64,000 nt of DNA from Chryseobacterium antibioticum (GCF_012927325.1 NZ_JABBGI010000015.1:1-64000); one strand, 5' to 3'. Shown: positions 14,858 through 24,405, numbered from the stretch's first letter. Numbers and translations are program-made. Notes: generated from the sequence alone by a model not told the origin.

Positions 14858-16556
14858 CGTTGTCAGGGTTTAAAATGGTTTTGTCTTCGCTGAACAGCCG
14901 GTAAAGAAGAAGGATCACACAGATCACCAGCATCCATACAAACCAGTTGTATCCGAACATCTTTATCAGTGGATAGAACAGATACACCAGCATAGAAACA
15001 AGGAATACTGACAAAATAATCTTCACCCAAAGCGGGACACTGTCTCCACCAAGGTTTAATGATTTCCTTTTGAAGATAAAAGAATAAATTCCTACAGCTC
15101 CAAACATAAAAATAACAAGATACAGGATATCTGAAACCTCCGTCTTTTCATGAGAACTGCTGTCGCCGGACTCGAGCCTTCCTATTTTTGAATCTTTAAC
15201 AGGAGTTGGAGGAAGTTGTATCATATCAAGCGTTCCATACAGTCGACCAAGCGAATCTGCCATGAGTACCTGTTTTTTCTTTAAAACAAATTTCACCACT
15301 TCTCCGTTCACAGGCTCTCCCTTACTGTACTGTTTCAGGGAGTCTGAAATGCGACGCTTCATGGTGGCTTCCTGCTGAACGAGATGCTTTGTTATCTTTC
15401 TTGAGTAAACGATTTTCAGGGAATCTCGGCTGTTCTGCTCCCTGGTGTTGAGTTTTTCGATATCATTACCGACCTCACCCAGATTTCTGCCTCCGGATTT
15501 TTTATATTGTTCCCTTTCATTTTTATCTTTTGACATCGCAGCTCCTGCCGCAGTATATTCACGGGACAATTTTTTTCTTGTTTTTCCGTAAATGGAATCA
15601 ATTTTCATATCGATATCTGTCACTCCGGATTGGTAAGCAATCATATCTGCCCGGGCTTGATCTGTCCCGTTCATAATTTTTCCGGATGAAACGAGAAAAT
15701 CTTCTTTCAGGGTCCTGTCTTTATCAGAAGGCATAAAAATCCTGAAAAGTATAGCAATAACAACAACTGCCCAGAATATCCTGCGGAAATTTCGGGTTCC
15801 TGCGGTTTCTTTTTTATCTCCGGAACCTCCGAATAAGGTACTCAGCCAGTTGTCTCCAAAAGTAAATTTTCCAAATCCGTCCCCACGTGAAGTTCCCATA
15901 ATATCCAATGGTACTCCCAGTTCTACGGCTCTGTCAGGATATTTTTCTATATATTTTAAATACTTTTCGATTTCTTTTTTATTTCCGGCCATCACTTTCT
16001 TCAGGTCAAAAGGCAGGTTTTTCATCCACTCTTCTTCGTTTTTCGGTTGCTGAAGGGCGGCCAGAATTTTTTCGTCGTCCATCTCAACCGTAAAGCTTTC
16101 AATATGCTGAGGCGTTTTCACGCCATTCGACGGTTTTCTTATTTTTCCCTGTGCTATTTCGGGTTCCTGTATCACAGAAAGCCAGTCTATTTCTTCTGTC
16201 AGTTTTACAAATCCAAACTCAGGATGCATGATCATGAGTTTTGCCCCTCCAGACTTCCAGTCTTCCGGATTGATCTTAGGGTAAAATATCGTATTTTCAG
16301 GGATAAAAAGCTGATCATCTACACACTGGAAATACGCATTCCTTCCAATTTCGTGTGGAGCTTCATCATGAAATACCAGCAAACATCCGTACAGGACATT
16401 GGGTTCGTCTGCGGGAACAGCATAAGATTTAACCTTATTGAGATCTATTCCCAACATCTCCATTTCATGAAGCCATACCTTTGGTGAAGGGTTTTTGATC
16501 AAAAGCCCTTTTTTAGGATATGTGTTTTTCGGAAAAGGTTTTATTCTAAGCTCCAT
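14850..16556 (-). CDS. Membrane protein with probable bpX6-type N-terminal domain
   Basis: A protein of about 568 residues. The first 150 residues (KVWLHEMEMLGIDL, YGCLLVFHDEAPHEIGRNAYF, FGFVKLTEEIDW) resemble the bpX6 domain of MoxR-vWA-beta-propeller ternary systems; I rate this as moderate. Four membrane segments follow, one near residue 260 and three at the C-terminus (about 475-565), with a charged, probably helical stretch between them. I use the ATG at 16556 (MELRIKPF), which overlaps the vWA stop (TATGGAGCTTAG), as a coupled start. It likely anchors the system at the membrane. Confidence 0.65.
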   Translation of the reverse strand: MELRIKPFPKNTYPKKGLLIKNPSPKVWLHEMEMLGIDLNKVKSYAVPADEPNVLYGCLLVFHDEAPHEIGRNAYFQCVDDQLFIPENTIFYPKINPEDWKSGGAKLMIMHPEFGFVKLTEEIDWLSVIQEPEIAQGKIRKPSNGVKTPQHIESFTVEMDDEKILAALQQPKNEEEWMKNLPFDLKKVMAGNKKEIEKYLKYIEKYPDRAVELGVPLDIMGTSRGDGFGKFTFGDNWLSTLFGGSGDKKETAGTRNFRRIFWAVVVIAILFRIFMPSDKDRTLKEDFLVSSGKIMNGTDQARADMIAYQSGVTDIDMKIDSIYGKTRKKLSREYTAAGAAMSKDKNEREQYKKSGGRNLGEVGNDIEKLNTREQNSRDSLKIVYSRKITKHLVQQEATMKRRISDSLKQYSKGEPVNGEVVKFVLKKKQVLMADSLGRLYGTLDMIQLPPTPVKDSKIGRLESGDSSSHEKTEVSDILYLVIFMFGAVGIYSFIFKRKSLNLGGDSVPLWVKIILSVFLVSMLVYLFYPLIKMFGYNWFVWMLVICVILLLYRLFSEDKTILNPDNDE

Positions 16557-18927
16557 AATCCAAGATCTGATCAATAAACGCTGTTAAATATTGGGAATAC
16601 ATTTCTTCCAGGGTCTTTACTTTCAGCAAGGTATGTTGTGGAAGATAATATTCCGAACCTCCGTACTCTGTGCCCGTAGCCAATGCTAGAAAACCATATT
16701 CGGTAGAAGGAATATAAAATGTAGGAATCCCGGTATTGCTGCTTTTAAAGGTAAGCATTCCACGGGAATCTGTAATCACCTCACTGCCGTCCTGAAATGT
16801 AAATTTATTTTTGTTTTGCTCTGCAAGAATAGTAACGGTACATCTGTTTTTATAAAGATTCAGTGAGTTGTCATATAAACTGCACAATTCATTTCCTGAG
16901 ATCACCAGGTTATGATTTTCATTGATCCCCATTCTGTTGAAATTGCTGATGATCTTCATCCCGCTCCTGTTCAGTTTAGCAACTTCTGTTTCAGCTTTTG
17001 CAATATTCTTATCTATTTCACGATCCTCATTAAAAATGGATTCTACAGATATATTTCCTTCCAAATTGATCTTATAAAGAGAGGAATTCATTGGCTGATG
17101 CAGATAAAAACTTCTTCCAAAATAGGTTAAATGGTATGAGTTCGGAATATTAAGTCCTGTCAAATTCAGTTCGGAATATTCTTTGGTAGTCAGATTCAAT
17201 TTTGAAATCAGTTTTTTATCCGGCTGATACTGACAGAGAATAAATTGTTGCTGCCTGTTTTTTGCCAGTGCAAATTGCCCTCTAGGTTTTACAGAAACAT
17301 CCTCGATCAACACTTCACATCCATGATACGTTTTGTAGTAATCATAGGAGTTTCGGTCATAATAATTATCAGAAAGATACGTTTTCAGCAACTGCTTTTT
17401 TGAGCTTAAAATATAAAATTCTCCTTCATATAAAAACTGGGCAATTTTATTGGATGGCGTTGGAAACAGGATCGGATAATTCTGTGGAAGATCCGTTTTC
17501 TTACCATTAACAGTAGTCGCTTTCAGTTTACGCTGAGGTGGGTTCGCCCACAATTCCTGAAGCGGAAGTTTTATTTTCTGGATATGTTTCCGGGCTCCTT
17601 TATGGTGTTTATAAAAATTCAGTTCGCCGTCTGAGTTTGTGGTGATCAGGAATTTAAGGCGGTCCATGTTTTCGTGAATCACTTTCCTTACTTTTTCGTC
17701 AGCAAGATTTTCCTGATGGGTAATGAAGAAAACTTCAAGATCTTTTTCAGGATGCTCTTCGTTAAAAAATTTTCCCAGTGCTTCGGAAACTTCCAGAACC
17801 GGACTCACCTGATTCAAGTTTTCGATAACATCTTCCGTTTTATCAAGAGATACCGGTAATCCTGCCTGCCCCAAAGCAAAAACTTTACATTCTGAATGGG
17901 CTTTTGGATGCCGGATCACTGCAATGGCTGATGCAAAGGCCAGCACTTTAGGTGTTCCCCAATTTCTCAGGGAAGTATCAATTAAAATGATACGCTCAAA
18001 AATATTTTCCTCCGGTGGTATTTCTCTTTGAATGTAGAGTGCTTCATTATTCGCTATCCGGTTCATGAAAACTTCATCTTCATTGGCAAATTCAGAAAGA
18101 AGCATTCTGTGGAGATCTCCTTTATTTGCCATATCGGAAATTCCTCCAATGGGTTGTTCTCCGGGAGACAGATGACGCATAGGAATTCTCAGTCCACTCC
18201 AGATTCTTTTGATGAGACTTCCCACCTGAAAGGTTTTCGGCTCTTCGATCAGCTGCTGGATAAAATCTTTATCCGTTTCTACAGTAGTTTCTTCCTCTAC
18301 GACTTCGTCATCCAGTTCAGGTTCATCAATGTGATCCCGCATGGCATCAACGATAGACTGTACGGTAGGGAACTTTTCATTTAACAGATCAAGTGCGCTC
18401 AGGTCTCTGTTGATGGCGGACGGTCCTGCATATTTTTTTTCTGCACTTGCCGCCAGCATATGGGGTCTTTTGTAGTAGATCGTTAAAATCATTTCTGCTT
18501 TGCCGGGAGCCATTCTGTTGTGGGCATCCTGAAAAAGGGTCTGAAGCAATACAATTCTGTTCTGTCCGTGTTTATAGGCTTTATTTAGGGATTTCAGTCT
18601 TTCAAGAAACTCAATACTCTTATCGGCTGTAAAATCAAAATTTCCAATACTGTGAAAATTGGCGGTATGTTTCAGCGGGCCTGCAAAATCTGTGTAGCCG
18701 TCCTGCATCGCATATAAAACCATTAACAGTGCGCCAAACGGAGGCCATCCCTGTGGCTGAAGTTCTTTCAGAATCTCCATAACATAAGGTCTGTAGGCTA
18801 TAGCCCCCACCCCTGGAATCGAGACAAGATTATGATGATGGTACCCGGAATCACCGGCGACATCCTCGTCGGTCTCCCACTCCCAAAAGTAGTTTTCGTA
18901 TGACTGGAAATATTCGTTTAAATCCAT
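16546..18927 (-). CDS. vWA / beta-propeller protein of the ternary system
   Basis: A 793-residue protein. The N-terminal part (to about 250) is specific to this family. A von Willebrand A domain begins at RIILIDTSLRNWGTPKVLAFA (around residue 310). The C-terminal half has repeating beta strands with aromatic ends (LSSKKQLLKTYL, YHLTYFGRSFYLHQ), consistent with a beta-propeller. The metal site is degenerate: DxSxS reads DTSLR. vWA partners dock MoxR ATPases onto targets. It overlaps both neighbours, so co-translation is likely. Confidence 0.8.
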   Translation of the reverse strand: MDLNEYFQSYENYFWEWETDEDVAGDSGYHHHNLVSIPGVGAIAYRPYVMEILKELQPQGWPPFGALLMVLYAMQDGYTDFAGPLKHTANFHSIGNFDFTADKSIEFLERLKSLNKAYKHGQNRIVLLQTLFQDAHNRMAPGKAEMILTIYYKRPHMLAASAEKKYAGPSAINRDLSALDLLNEKFPTVQSIVDAMRDHIDEPELDDEVVEEETTVETDKDFIQQLIEEPKTFQVGSLIKRIWSGLRIPMRHLSPGEQPIGGISDMANKGDLHRMLLSEFANEDEVFMNRIANNEALYIQREIPPEENIFERIILIDTSLRNWGTPKVLAFASAIAVIRHPKAHSECKVFALGQAGLPVSLDKTEDVIENLNQVSPVLEVSEALGKFFNEEHPEKDLEVFFITHQENLADEKVRKVIHENMDRLKFLITTNSDGELNFYKHHKGARKHIQKIKLPLQELWANPPQRKLKATTVNGKKTDLPQNYPILFPTPSNKIAQFLYEGEFYILSSKKQLLKTYLSDNYYDRNSYDYYKTYHGCEVLIEDVSVKPRGQFALAKNRQQQFILCQYQPDKKLISKLNLTTKEYSELNLTGLNIPNSYHLTYFGRSFYLHQPMNSSLYKINLEGNISVESIFNEDREIDKNIAKAETEVAKLNRSGMKIISNFNRMGINENHNLVISGNELCSLYDNSLNLYKNRCTVTILAEQNKNKFTFQDGSEVITDSRGMLTFKSSNTGIPTFYIPSTEYGFLALATGTEYGGSEYYLPQHTLLKVKTLEEMYSQYLTAFIDQILDYGA

Positions 18928-19661
18928 TCTTTTGTTTTTTCAGTAAGGCGGAATGAGCTTACGGAGAGTTTCCGGAAATCGTCTTTCTTAACGGGAAGAT
19001 AGGTTCCGTCTTCGTTCCATAAAAGCCATTTGTCTAAGTCTTTGTCATATTGCTGCTGCAACAGGGAACTCAAATTTTTAAATTCGAAATCAAAACCCGC
19101 AGGTAAAAGATGGCCATCTCTGGTCCAATAGGTTTTTCCGGGCAGGCTCAGCAGTGGTGTTCCGAGAAACAATGCTTTATCGCCAATGACTGTCCATTCT
19201 ATATTTTCCAGTTTGAAATTCGGCTGTGCAGGAATACTGTCTTTAATTTCTGTGATTATGCTTAACAATGCTACGGCAGGATATTCTTCATCCCCCGGTT
19301 TCAATCTGACCTCCACTTTTTCGCTGATCCCAAAATAATTATTGTTGGAAGCAGGAAAAGTAAGACGCAATGCTTTATCTATCGCTGACCAAAGCAAAGC
19401 CGTTCTCATTTTTTTGCTTGGCACCAGCGCCTCTTTTTTGAATAAAAGTCCGTCGCGCAGTTCGTACAGCATAAAATTAGGCAGCTGCTGGATATCTGCG
19501 GAAATAGCCTGCTCTTCGGTAAAGCCTTTCAGCCAAACCGTATCATCGTCTACTGCAATCTGCACATTTTTCCAGTCCCGGATAGCGCCCAGAAAATCTT
19601 CATCGGTCCGGGGAAGTTCTGCCCAGAATTCTTTTATACACTTTGAAGGATCTTCTGCCAT
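18918..19661 (-). CDS. bpX2-like protein of the ternary system
   Basis: A 247-residue cytoplasmic protein. The features VWLKGF, then LRDGLLFKKEALVPSKKM, VEVRLKPGDEEYP and LFLGTPLLSLPGKTYW...HLLPAGFDFE match what I recall of the bpX2 domain. No catalytic motif is visible, so it is probably structural. It starts inside the end of the MoxR gene (28-base overlap) and ends inside the start of the vWA gene. Confidence 0.65.
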   Translation of the reverse strand: MAEDPSKCIKEFWAELPRTDEDFLGAIRDWKNVQIAVDDDTVWLKGFTEEQAISADIQQLPNFMLYELRDGLLFKKEALVPSKKMRTALLWSAIDKALRLTFPASNNNYFGISEKVEVRLKPGDEEYPAVALLSIITEIKDSIPAQPNFKLENIEWTVIGDKALFLGTPLLSLPGKTYWTRDGHLLPAGFDFEFKNLSSLLQQQYDKDLDKWLLWNEDGTYLPVKKDDFRKLSVSSFRLTEKTKEWI

Positions 19662-20767
19662 AAGCTTTCAATTTCTTGCTGGATATATTGCTTCTGCTCC
19701 GGATTTCTGATCCAGTCGCAACGGGTCTGCAGATATCTCAATTTATCTTTGATCACATTCTGCTCTTCAAAACTCAACGTTCCGCTGTTCCATTTTTCCA
19801 CCAGGATCTTTACGTCCTTCATCACTTCCTCCGGATTTGGGGTTTTATTCTGCATTGCCTGTGGATGGGATTTCGGGTTGTCATCTTTTTCAATGGTTCT
19901 GTTGATAATTCCTTCCAGGATCTCAATCTGTTCTTCTGTATCCCAGATATGTTTCAGTACCCAAAGGTCGGAAAGTACGGCTTCATTTCTTCCACAGATC
20001 AGGGCGCTGGCCGCGATCAGGTTCTGAAGTTTTACGGCTCTACGATCTGAAATAGCAATTCCGGTATTTCTTAAGTTGATGATGGTATTTAAATAGACTT
20101 CGTAGATGGGTCTCAAGTCCACTGTTTTACACAGGTTCTGAAGCTCCCTGATCTCGTCTGCCAGAATTTCGGGAATATTTGTTTCCACTTCGTTTTCGAG
20201 TTTTCTCCCGGCAATAAGAACTTGCTGAAGCAGCTCAGGATTTACATAATCAACATTAATTCTCACCAGAAAACGGTCAAACAATGCTTTCAAAGACTCA
20301 TCTTCGGGAAGTACATTACTGGCTCCTACAAACATCAGGGCTGGTAGATGCTTTGTTTCTTTTCCTCTTTTAAAGATCTTTTCATTCAGGGCGGTCAGGA
20401 GTGAGTTCAGGATGGCAGAATTGGCATTGAAGATCTCATCCAGGAACACCAGTGAAGCTTCCGGCATCATGCCTTCCGTATTGGTGAGAAGTTCGCCTTC
20501 TTTTAATTTCCGGATATCAAAAGGCCCGAAAATCTCGTTCGGTTCTGTGAAACGGGTTAGTAGATATTCAAAGTTTTTACCGTCTTTCACTGTTTTTGAC
20601 AATGTTCTTACGATCGCTGATTTTGCGGTACCCGGAGGTCCGTACAAAAATGCATTTTCTTTAGCCAGAAGACATATTCCCAGCAGATCTACGACATCAT
20701 TTTTTCCTACGAAAGTATCTTTTACGTAGTTGAGAACGGTATTGAGTTTTGTAATATTTTGAGTCAT
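19634..20767 (-). CDS. MoxR-type AAA+ ATPase
   Basis: A 377-residue AAA+ ATPase of the MoxR clade. Walker A is GPPGTAKS (43-50), Walker B LVFLDE (106-111), sensor-1 GASN (148-151) and a conserved FDRF (163-166) near the arginine-finger region. MoxR proteins use ATP to remodel or activate partners delivered by vWA proteins. It sits 121 bases after the bpX4-like gene and overlaps the bpX2-like gene. The AAA motor is the energy-using part of the six-gene operon. Confidence 0.92.
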   Translation of the reverse strand: MTQNITKLNTVLNYVKDTFVGKNDVVDLLGICLLAKENAFLYGPPGTAKSAIVRTLSKTVKDGKNFEYLLTRFTEPNEIFGPFDIRKLKEGELLTNTEGMMPEASLVFLDEIFNANSAILNSLLTALNEKIFKRGKETKHLPALMFVGASNVLPEDESLKALFDRFLVRINVDYVNPELLQQVLIAGRKLENEVETNIPEILADEIRELQNLCKTVDLRPIYEVYLNTIINLRNTGIAISDRRAVKLQNLIAASALICGRNEAVLSDLWVLKHIWDTEEQIEILEGIINRTIEKDDNPKSHPQAMQNKTPNPEEVMKDVKILVEKWNSGTLSFEEQNVIKDKLRYLQTRCDWIRNPEQKQYIQQEIESLWQKILQSV

Positions 20768-20888
20768 TAGTATTTATTTAATGAAAAATCTTAATAATAA
20801 AAAATATATAAATTCACTTATGATAAGATCAATATAAAAAGTAAACGGGAGTTCCGGAAAAAAGGTATGTATTGAAATTGACACCTTA

Positions 20889-21536
20889 TTAATCTTCATG
20901 GGCAACGATCTTTAAATCCCGCCAGTATATATCTTTATGGAGTCCAAAATCTGCCATCAGCAACTTGTTAATATAAGGGATTTCCGCCAGTGCATAAGCT
21001 TTCTTTTCAACAATTCTTTCAAGATATAATTTCCTGTAGGTTTTGTCTTTGAGCTCTTTTTCCCAGTTGACTTTCTCCAGATTAAGCGGATATCCAATGC
21101 CGGAATAATGAAATTGAGTGAGTATTTCTTCTAAAATTTTAACCAACGGGTCATAAGGATCTGCCGTTTGCAACACAGAAGTGATCTGTGGCAAAAATCT
21201 TAATGATAAATCAGCAGATAAAATGGAAGAGATATCGGAACTTGATTTCAGTTTCGGAATCAGCTTATACAGATCTTTTGCGGTGTTTTCACGGATGAGG
21301 TAGAGTTGTGCGCTGTAGTACAGAATTTTCGCTCCCCAAACCGCAGCTTCTTTATCGCAATTCATATCCGTAGATAAAAATTCCAGTCTCTCTTTTTCGA
21401 ATTCTGCTTCAAAATAATCTCCGGATTCCTGTTCTTCTTTTTTTGAGATTTCGTGAAGATTTGAAAAAACAGTGATAGATCCGCTGTTTCGCAGCAGAAA
21501 AATAGTGTCTAAAAATGGGGATCTGGTTTCCATCAT
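20889..21536 (-). CDS. bpX4-like protein, first gene of the ternary operon
   Basis: A 215-residue helical protein with EAAVWGAKILYYSAQLYLIRE, then SADLSLRFLPQI and DPYDPLVKILEEIL...YSGIG, the order I recall for the bpX4 domain. No catalytic residues are evident. It opens the operon: a TATTTTTG promoter element lies 5 bases upstream, so the message is nearly leaderless. The ATG at 21533 just inside is an alternative start. Confidence 0.7.
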   Translation of the reverse strand: MMETRSPFLDTIFLLRNSGSITVFSNLHEISKKEEQESGDYFEAEFEKERLEFLSTDMNCDKEAAVWGAKILYYSAQLYLIRENTAKDLYKLIPKLKSSSDISSILSADLSLRFLPQITSVLQTADPYDPLVKILEEILTQFHYSGIGYPLNLEKVNWEKELKDKTYRKLYLERIVEKKAYALAEIPYINKLLMADFGLHKDIYWRDLKIVAHED

Positions 21537-21540
21537 CTAA

Positions 21541-21548
21541 CAAAAATA
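21541..21548 (-). promoter_or_regulatory. Promoter -7 element of the MoxR/bpX operon
   Basis: TATTTTTG on the minus strand fits the Bacteroidota TAnnTTTG consensus. No clear TTTG -33 element is visible. Confidence 0.5.
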
Positions 21549-21740
21549 AAATTTTTATGTGAATGATTGACAGTTCAATATTATTTATAATGTATAATTC
21601 ATAAATATGTTGATTAAATTAATGATAAAGCTCTTTATTTTTCTTTTTTAGCTCTCGCAGATTGGGCAAATGGTACAGATAATCGCCTATGCTTAATTTA
21701 GTTTTGGAAGCTTATGAGGTGGATTGTTTACAGATTTAGA

Positions 21741-21787
21741 GTTCAAGTTTTCAGGCCGCGTCTTCGACGCGACCTGAAAACTTGAAC
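21741..21787. repeat. Very long hairpin (22-bp arms)
   Basis: GTTCAAGTTTTCAGG... pairs with ...CCTGAAAACTTGAAC over 22 bases with a single C-A mismatch and a TTC loop. It follows the stop of the VOC gene (minus strand), so it may terminate that gene, but it lacks a T tract. It could also be a mobile palindromic element. Confidence 0.7.
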
Positions 21788-21810
21788 CAGAATGTTCTTT
21801 CAGATTGAAC

Positions 21811-22200
21811 TCAATCTGTTATTTCGATGATATTGTTTTCGGGATCTAAAATGACGCTTTCGTAATATCCATCCCCTGTTGTACGTGGTTCTCCGGCGAT
21901 TGTATAACCGTCTTTTCTTAGAGTTTCCGTGAGCTCATCTACTTTTTCTTTACTTCCTGTAGAAAAAGCAAGATGGATGATTCCGTATTGCTGGGAATCG
22001 TAAGTATTTCTGCTTTCCTGAATATCAGGTTTGGTCATGATTTCAAGACGGCAGCCGTTATCAAAACTTAAAAAATAAGACTGGAAATGTTTTACGGGAT
22101 TATGGTATTTCTCATTGGACACGGCTCCAAAATATTTCTGATAAAATTCTCTGATCTTTTCCAAATCTTTCACCCAGAAAGCAATATGTTCAATTTTCAT
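21811..22200 (-). CDS. VOC family protein
   Basis: A 129-residue single-domain VOC/glyoxalase-like protein. It starts KIEHIAFWVKDLEKIREFYQ with a metal-ligand His. GIIHLAFSTGSKEKVDE opens the second module, and SVILDPENNIIEITD supplies the C-terminal Glu. Substrate unknown. It is monocistronic, between the ternary operon and divergent deoD. Confidence 0.8.
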   Translation of the reverse strand: MKIEHIAFWVKDLEKIREFYQKYFGAVSNEKYHNPVKHFQSYFLSFDNGCRLEIMTKPDIQESRNTYDSQQYGIIHLAFSTGSKEKVDELTETLRKDGYTIAGEPRTTGDGYYESVILDPENNIIEITD

Positions 22201-22518
22201 TATGGTTTATTTTTTAACTTTCGCTAAAATAGGAAGGAGATCCTGCTCATACTTCTTCTGTGTTATTCTATTTTGAAACTGTATTGGCATTAATAAATGG
22301 TGTGCTAGTTTTCTCTGTTGATTATTATTGTTGATTAAACCTCATAGGTTTGTTTGGAGAATTAAATTATTGATTCTTTTTACTACACGGTCTGGTTTTT
22401 GATCCACGACCCCGTCAGATGATAGACATTCATGCTTAAAAAACTTAGTCTATAGAGAAACAAACCTTTGGATATTTCAATCTAAAAGTTGCTATCTTTG
22501 TCCCTTCAAAATAACATT
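22201..22518 (+). promoter_or_regulatory. Gene-free region with deoD promoter
   Basis: A TTTG (-33, 22467-22470) and TATCTTTG (-7, 22493-22500) are spaced 22 bases apart, about 19 bases before the deoD start. The rest of the region is featureless. Confidence 0.65.
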
Positions 22519-23229
22519 ATGAGTATTCACATCAGTGCAAAAAAAGGAGAAATTGCTAAAGTAGTATTGCAGCCGGGGGATCCGCTTCGTGCACAATATA
22601 TTGCTGAAAATTATTTGGAAAATGCTAAACTGGTAAGCAAAACAAGAGGAATCTTTTATTATACAGGTCTTTATAAAGGTAAAGAGATCACTGTAGGCGC
22701 CAGCGGAATGGGCTTTCCAAGTATCGGGATCTATTCTTTTGAATTATTTACGGAGTATGAAGTAGATACCATCATCAGAATCGGTACCTGCGGAGCTTAT
22801 ACGACAGACCTTAAGCTTTTTGATATTTTAAATATTGAAAATGCAGCCAGCGAAAGTACGTATGCCAAATATGCATGGGAAATTGAAGACGAGATCCTTC
22901 CTCATCAGGGAAATATCTTCGGAACAATCAATGAAAGCGCTCAGGAGCTTTCTTTAGCAACTAAATCGATCAATGTACACAGCAGCGATATTTTCTACAG
23001 AAAAGACCCGAATGTTCCTGCAATTGCTACGAAATACAACTGTCCGGCTGTAGAAATGGAAGCTTTCGGATTATTCGCCAATGCCCAGCATTTAGGGAAA
23101 AATGCAGCGACGATTCTTACGGTAACCGATATTATTCCTACCCACGAAAAAATTTCTGCCGACGAAAGAGAAAAAGCCCTTAAACCTATGATGGAACTGG
23201 CTTTGGAATCAGCGATAAAAAGTCTTTAA
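22519..23229 (+). CDS. deoD: Purine-nucleoside phosphorylase, DeoD type
   Basis: A 236-residue hexameric-type nucleoside phosphorylase. QPGDPLRAQYIAENYL carries the phosphate-binding Arg, GMGFPSIGIYSFEL and IGTCGAY the nucleoside site, and AVEMEAFGLFA the ribose-binding Glu. It splits purine (deoxy)nucleosides with phosphate, for salvage in the cytoplasm. The start at 22519 is preferred over 22489 because the -7 promoter lies between them. It is a core gene on the opposite strand from the surrounding accessory operons. Confidence 0.92.
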   Translation: MSIHISAKKGEIAKVVLQPGDPLRAQYIAENYLENAKLVSKTRGIFYYTGLYKGKEITVGASGMGFPSIGIYSFELFTEYEVDTIIRIGTCGAYTTDLKLFDILNIENAASESTYAKYAWEIEDEILPHQGNIFGTINESAQELSLATKSINVHSSDIFYRKDPNVPAIATKYNCPAVEMEAFGLFANAQHLGKNAATILTVTDIIPTHEKISADEREKALKPMMELALESAIKSL

Positions 23230-23266
23230 TAAAAAAAGCTAAGCTGTAGTTTTGCAGTTTCACCAT

Positions 23267-23304
23267 AAAAAAAGAGCTTTACTTGATGAGTAGAGCTCTT
23301 TTTT
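23267..23304. terminator. Bidirectional terminator
   Basis: AAAAAAGAGCT ... AGCTCTTTTTT between convergent deoD and tatD. Confidence 0.85.
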
Positions 23305-24088
23305 ATAGTTTGAAAAAATTCCTGGCGGTTTCTGTAGTTTCATCCGCGACTTCGGAAATACTTATTTTCTTCCAGTGAGCAATCGTTTGTGCTACATAAG
23401 GCAAGAAAGACGGCTCATTGCGGCGGTTCTGCATTCTCGGCATATTTTTCGGAAGCATGAACGGAGCATCGGTTTCGATCATCATCCGGTCCAGCGGCGT
23501 GTATTTTATGACATCTTCCAGCTGTTTAAATCTTTTGTCATCACTTATAGCGCCTGTAAATCCTAAATAAAATCCTTTATCAAGATAGATTTTGGCTTCC
23601 GCTAATGTTCCCGTGAAACAATGAACAACCGCTTCCGGCAACCTGGAAAGGTATTCATCTGTCATTTCATTAAATCTTTTAAACGCTGATCTTTCATGAA
23701 GGAAAAGGGGTTTATTCACTTCAACAGCCAGTTCAAGTTGGGCTCTGTAGCATTTTTCCTGAATGGGTCTGGGAGAAAAATCCCGATCAAAATCCAGTCC
23801 GCACTCTCCTACCGAGACTACATGACCCAACTTCAAAAGGTTCCGAAGTTCCCGGATACTTTCCTGATTAAACGATTTGGCGTCATGCGGATGAATTCCT
23901 GCTGTAGAAAATAAAATCTCCGGATATTCTTCTGCGATCTCAGCAGATTCTTTACTTCCGCGTACGCTTGTTCCGGTGAGAATCATTTGTTCTACGCCAT
24001 TATCCAGAGCGCGGTTGATTATTTCTTCGTGTTCATTATAGAACTGTTTATTGGTCAGATTAATGCCAATATCAATGTATGTATTCAT
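23303..24088 (-). CDS. tatD: TatD family metal-dependent DNase
   Basis: A 261-residue TIM-barrel hydrolase. The N-terminus YIDIGINLTNKQF is of the same type as E. coli TatD, without the HxH seen in YcfH-like members. Then GIHPHDAK, VSVGECGLDFDRD, LHERSAFKRF, VVHCFTGT and IETDAPFMLP. These provide the divalent-metal site of a 3'-5' exonuclease acting on DNA and RNA ends. It overlaps the preceding ORF by 3 bases (ATG/TGA). It is a core gene but lies within an RNA-processing region. Confidence 0.9.
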   Translation of the reverse strand: MNTYIDIGINLTNKQFYNEHEEIINRALDNGVEQMILTGTSVRGSKESAEIAEEYPEILFSTAGIHPHDAKSFNQESIRELRNLLKLGHVVSVGECGLDFDRDFSPRPIQEKCYRAQLELAVEVNKPLFLHERSAFKRFNEMTDEYLSRLPEAVVHCFTGTLAEAKIYLDKGFYLGFTGAISDDKRFKQLEDVIKYTPLDRMMIETDAPFMLPKNMPRMQNRRNEPSFLPYVAQTIAHWKKISISEVADETTETARNFFKL

Positions 24089-24405
24089 TTGTTTTTGTTT
24101 TGTCTTTTTGTGTGAAAATATCTGACAATGTTGGGCCCTTTCAAGACGTTTTTGAATTCTTTTTCGGAATAAAACCCGCGGAAATCGGAGCGCTTTACTC
24201 CATTAGCTACTTTCGTTATTTTCACCCAGATTATTTTGTGTCTGGCTTTTCTGGCTTTTTTGAATGTAAAAGTTTCACTGAACTGATCTTCAATAGCTGC
24301 TTTTTCTGTTCTCCGCCATTTTTTATTCCCATACTTTCTTAATTCCTGTGAAATTTTCCCGTATTCACCAGCTCTGAAATCTCCTTTATTGTAAGTATTT
24401 CTCAT
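24085..24405 (-). CDS. Basic hypothetical protein, coupled to tatD
   Basis: A 106-residue, very Lys/Arg-rich protein (KKWRRTEKAAIED, FTFKKARKARHKIIW, NVLKGPNIVRYFHTKR). It suggests nucleic-acid binding, but no family is recognised. It lies just downstream of the Ser-type tRNA-like gene and overlaps tatD, so tatD is probably co-transcribed with it. Confidence 0.6.
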   Translation of the reverse strand: MRNTYNKGDFRAGEYGKISQELRKYGNKKWRRTEKAAIEDQFSETFTFKKARKARHKIIWVKITKVANGVKRSDFRGFYSEKEFKNVLKGPNIVRYFHTKRQNKNK

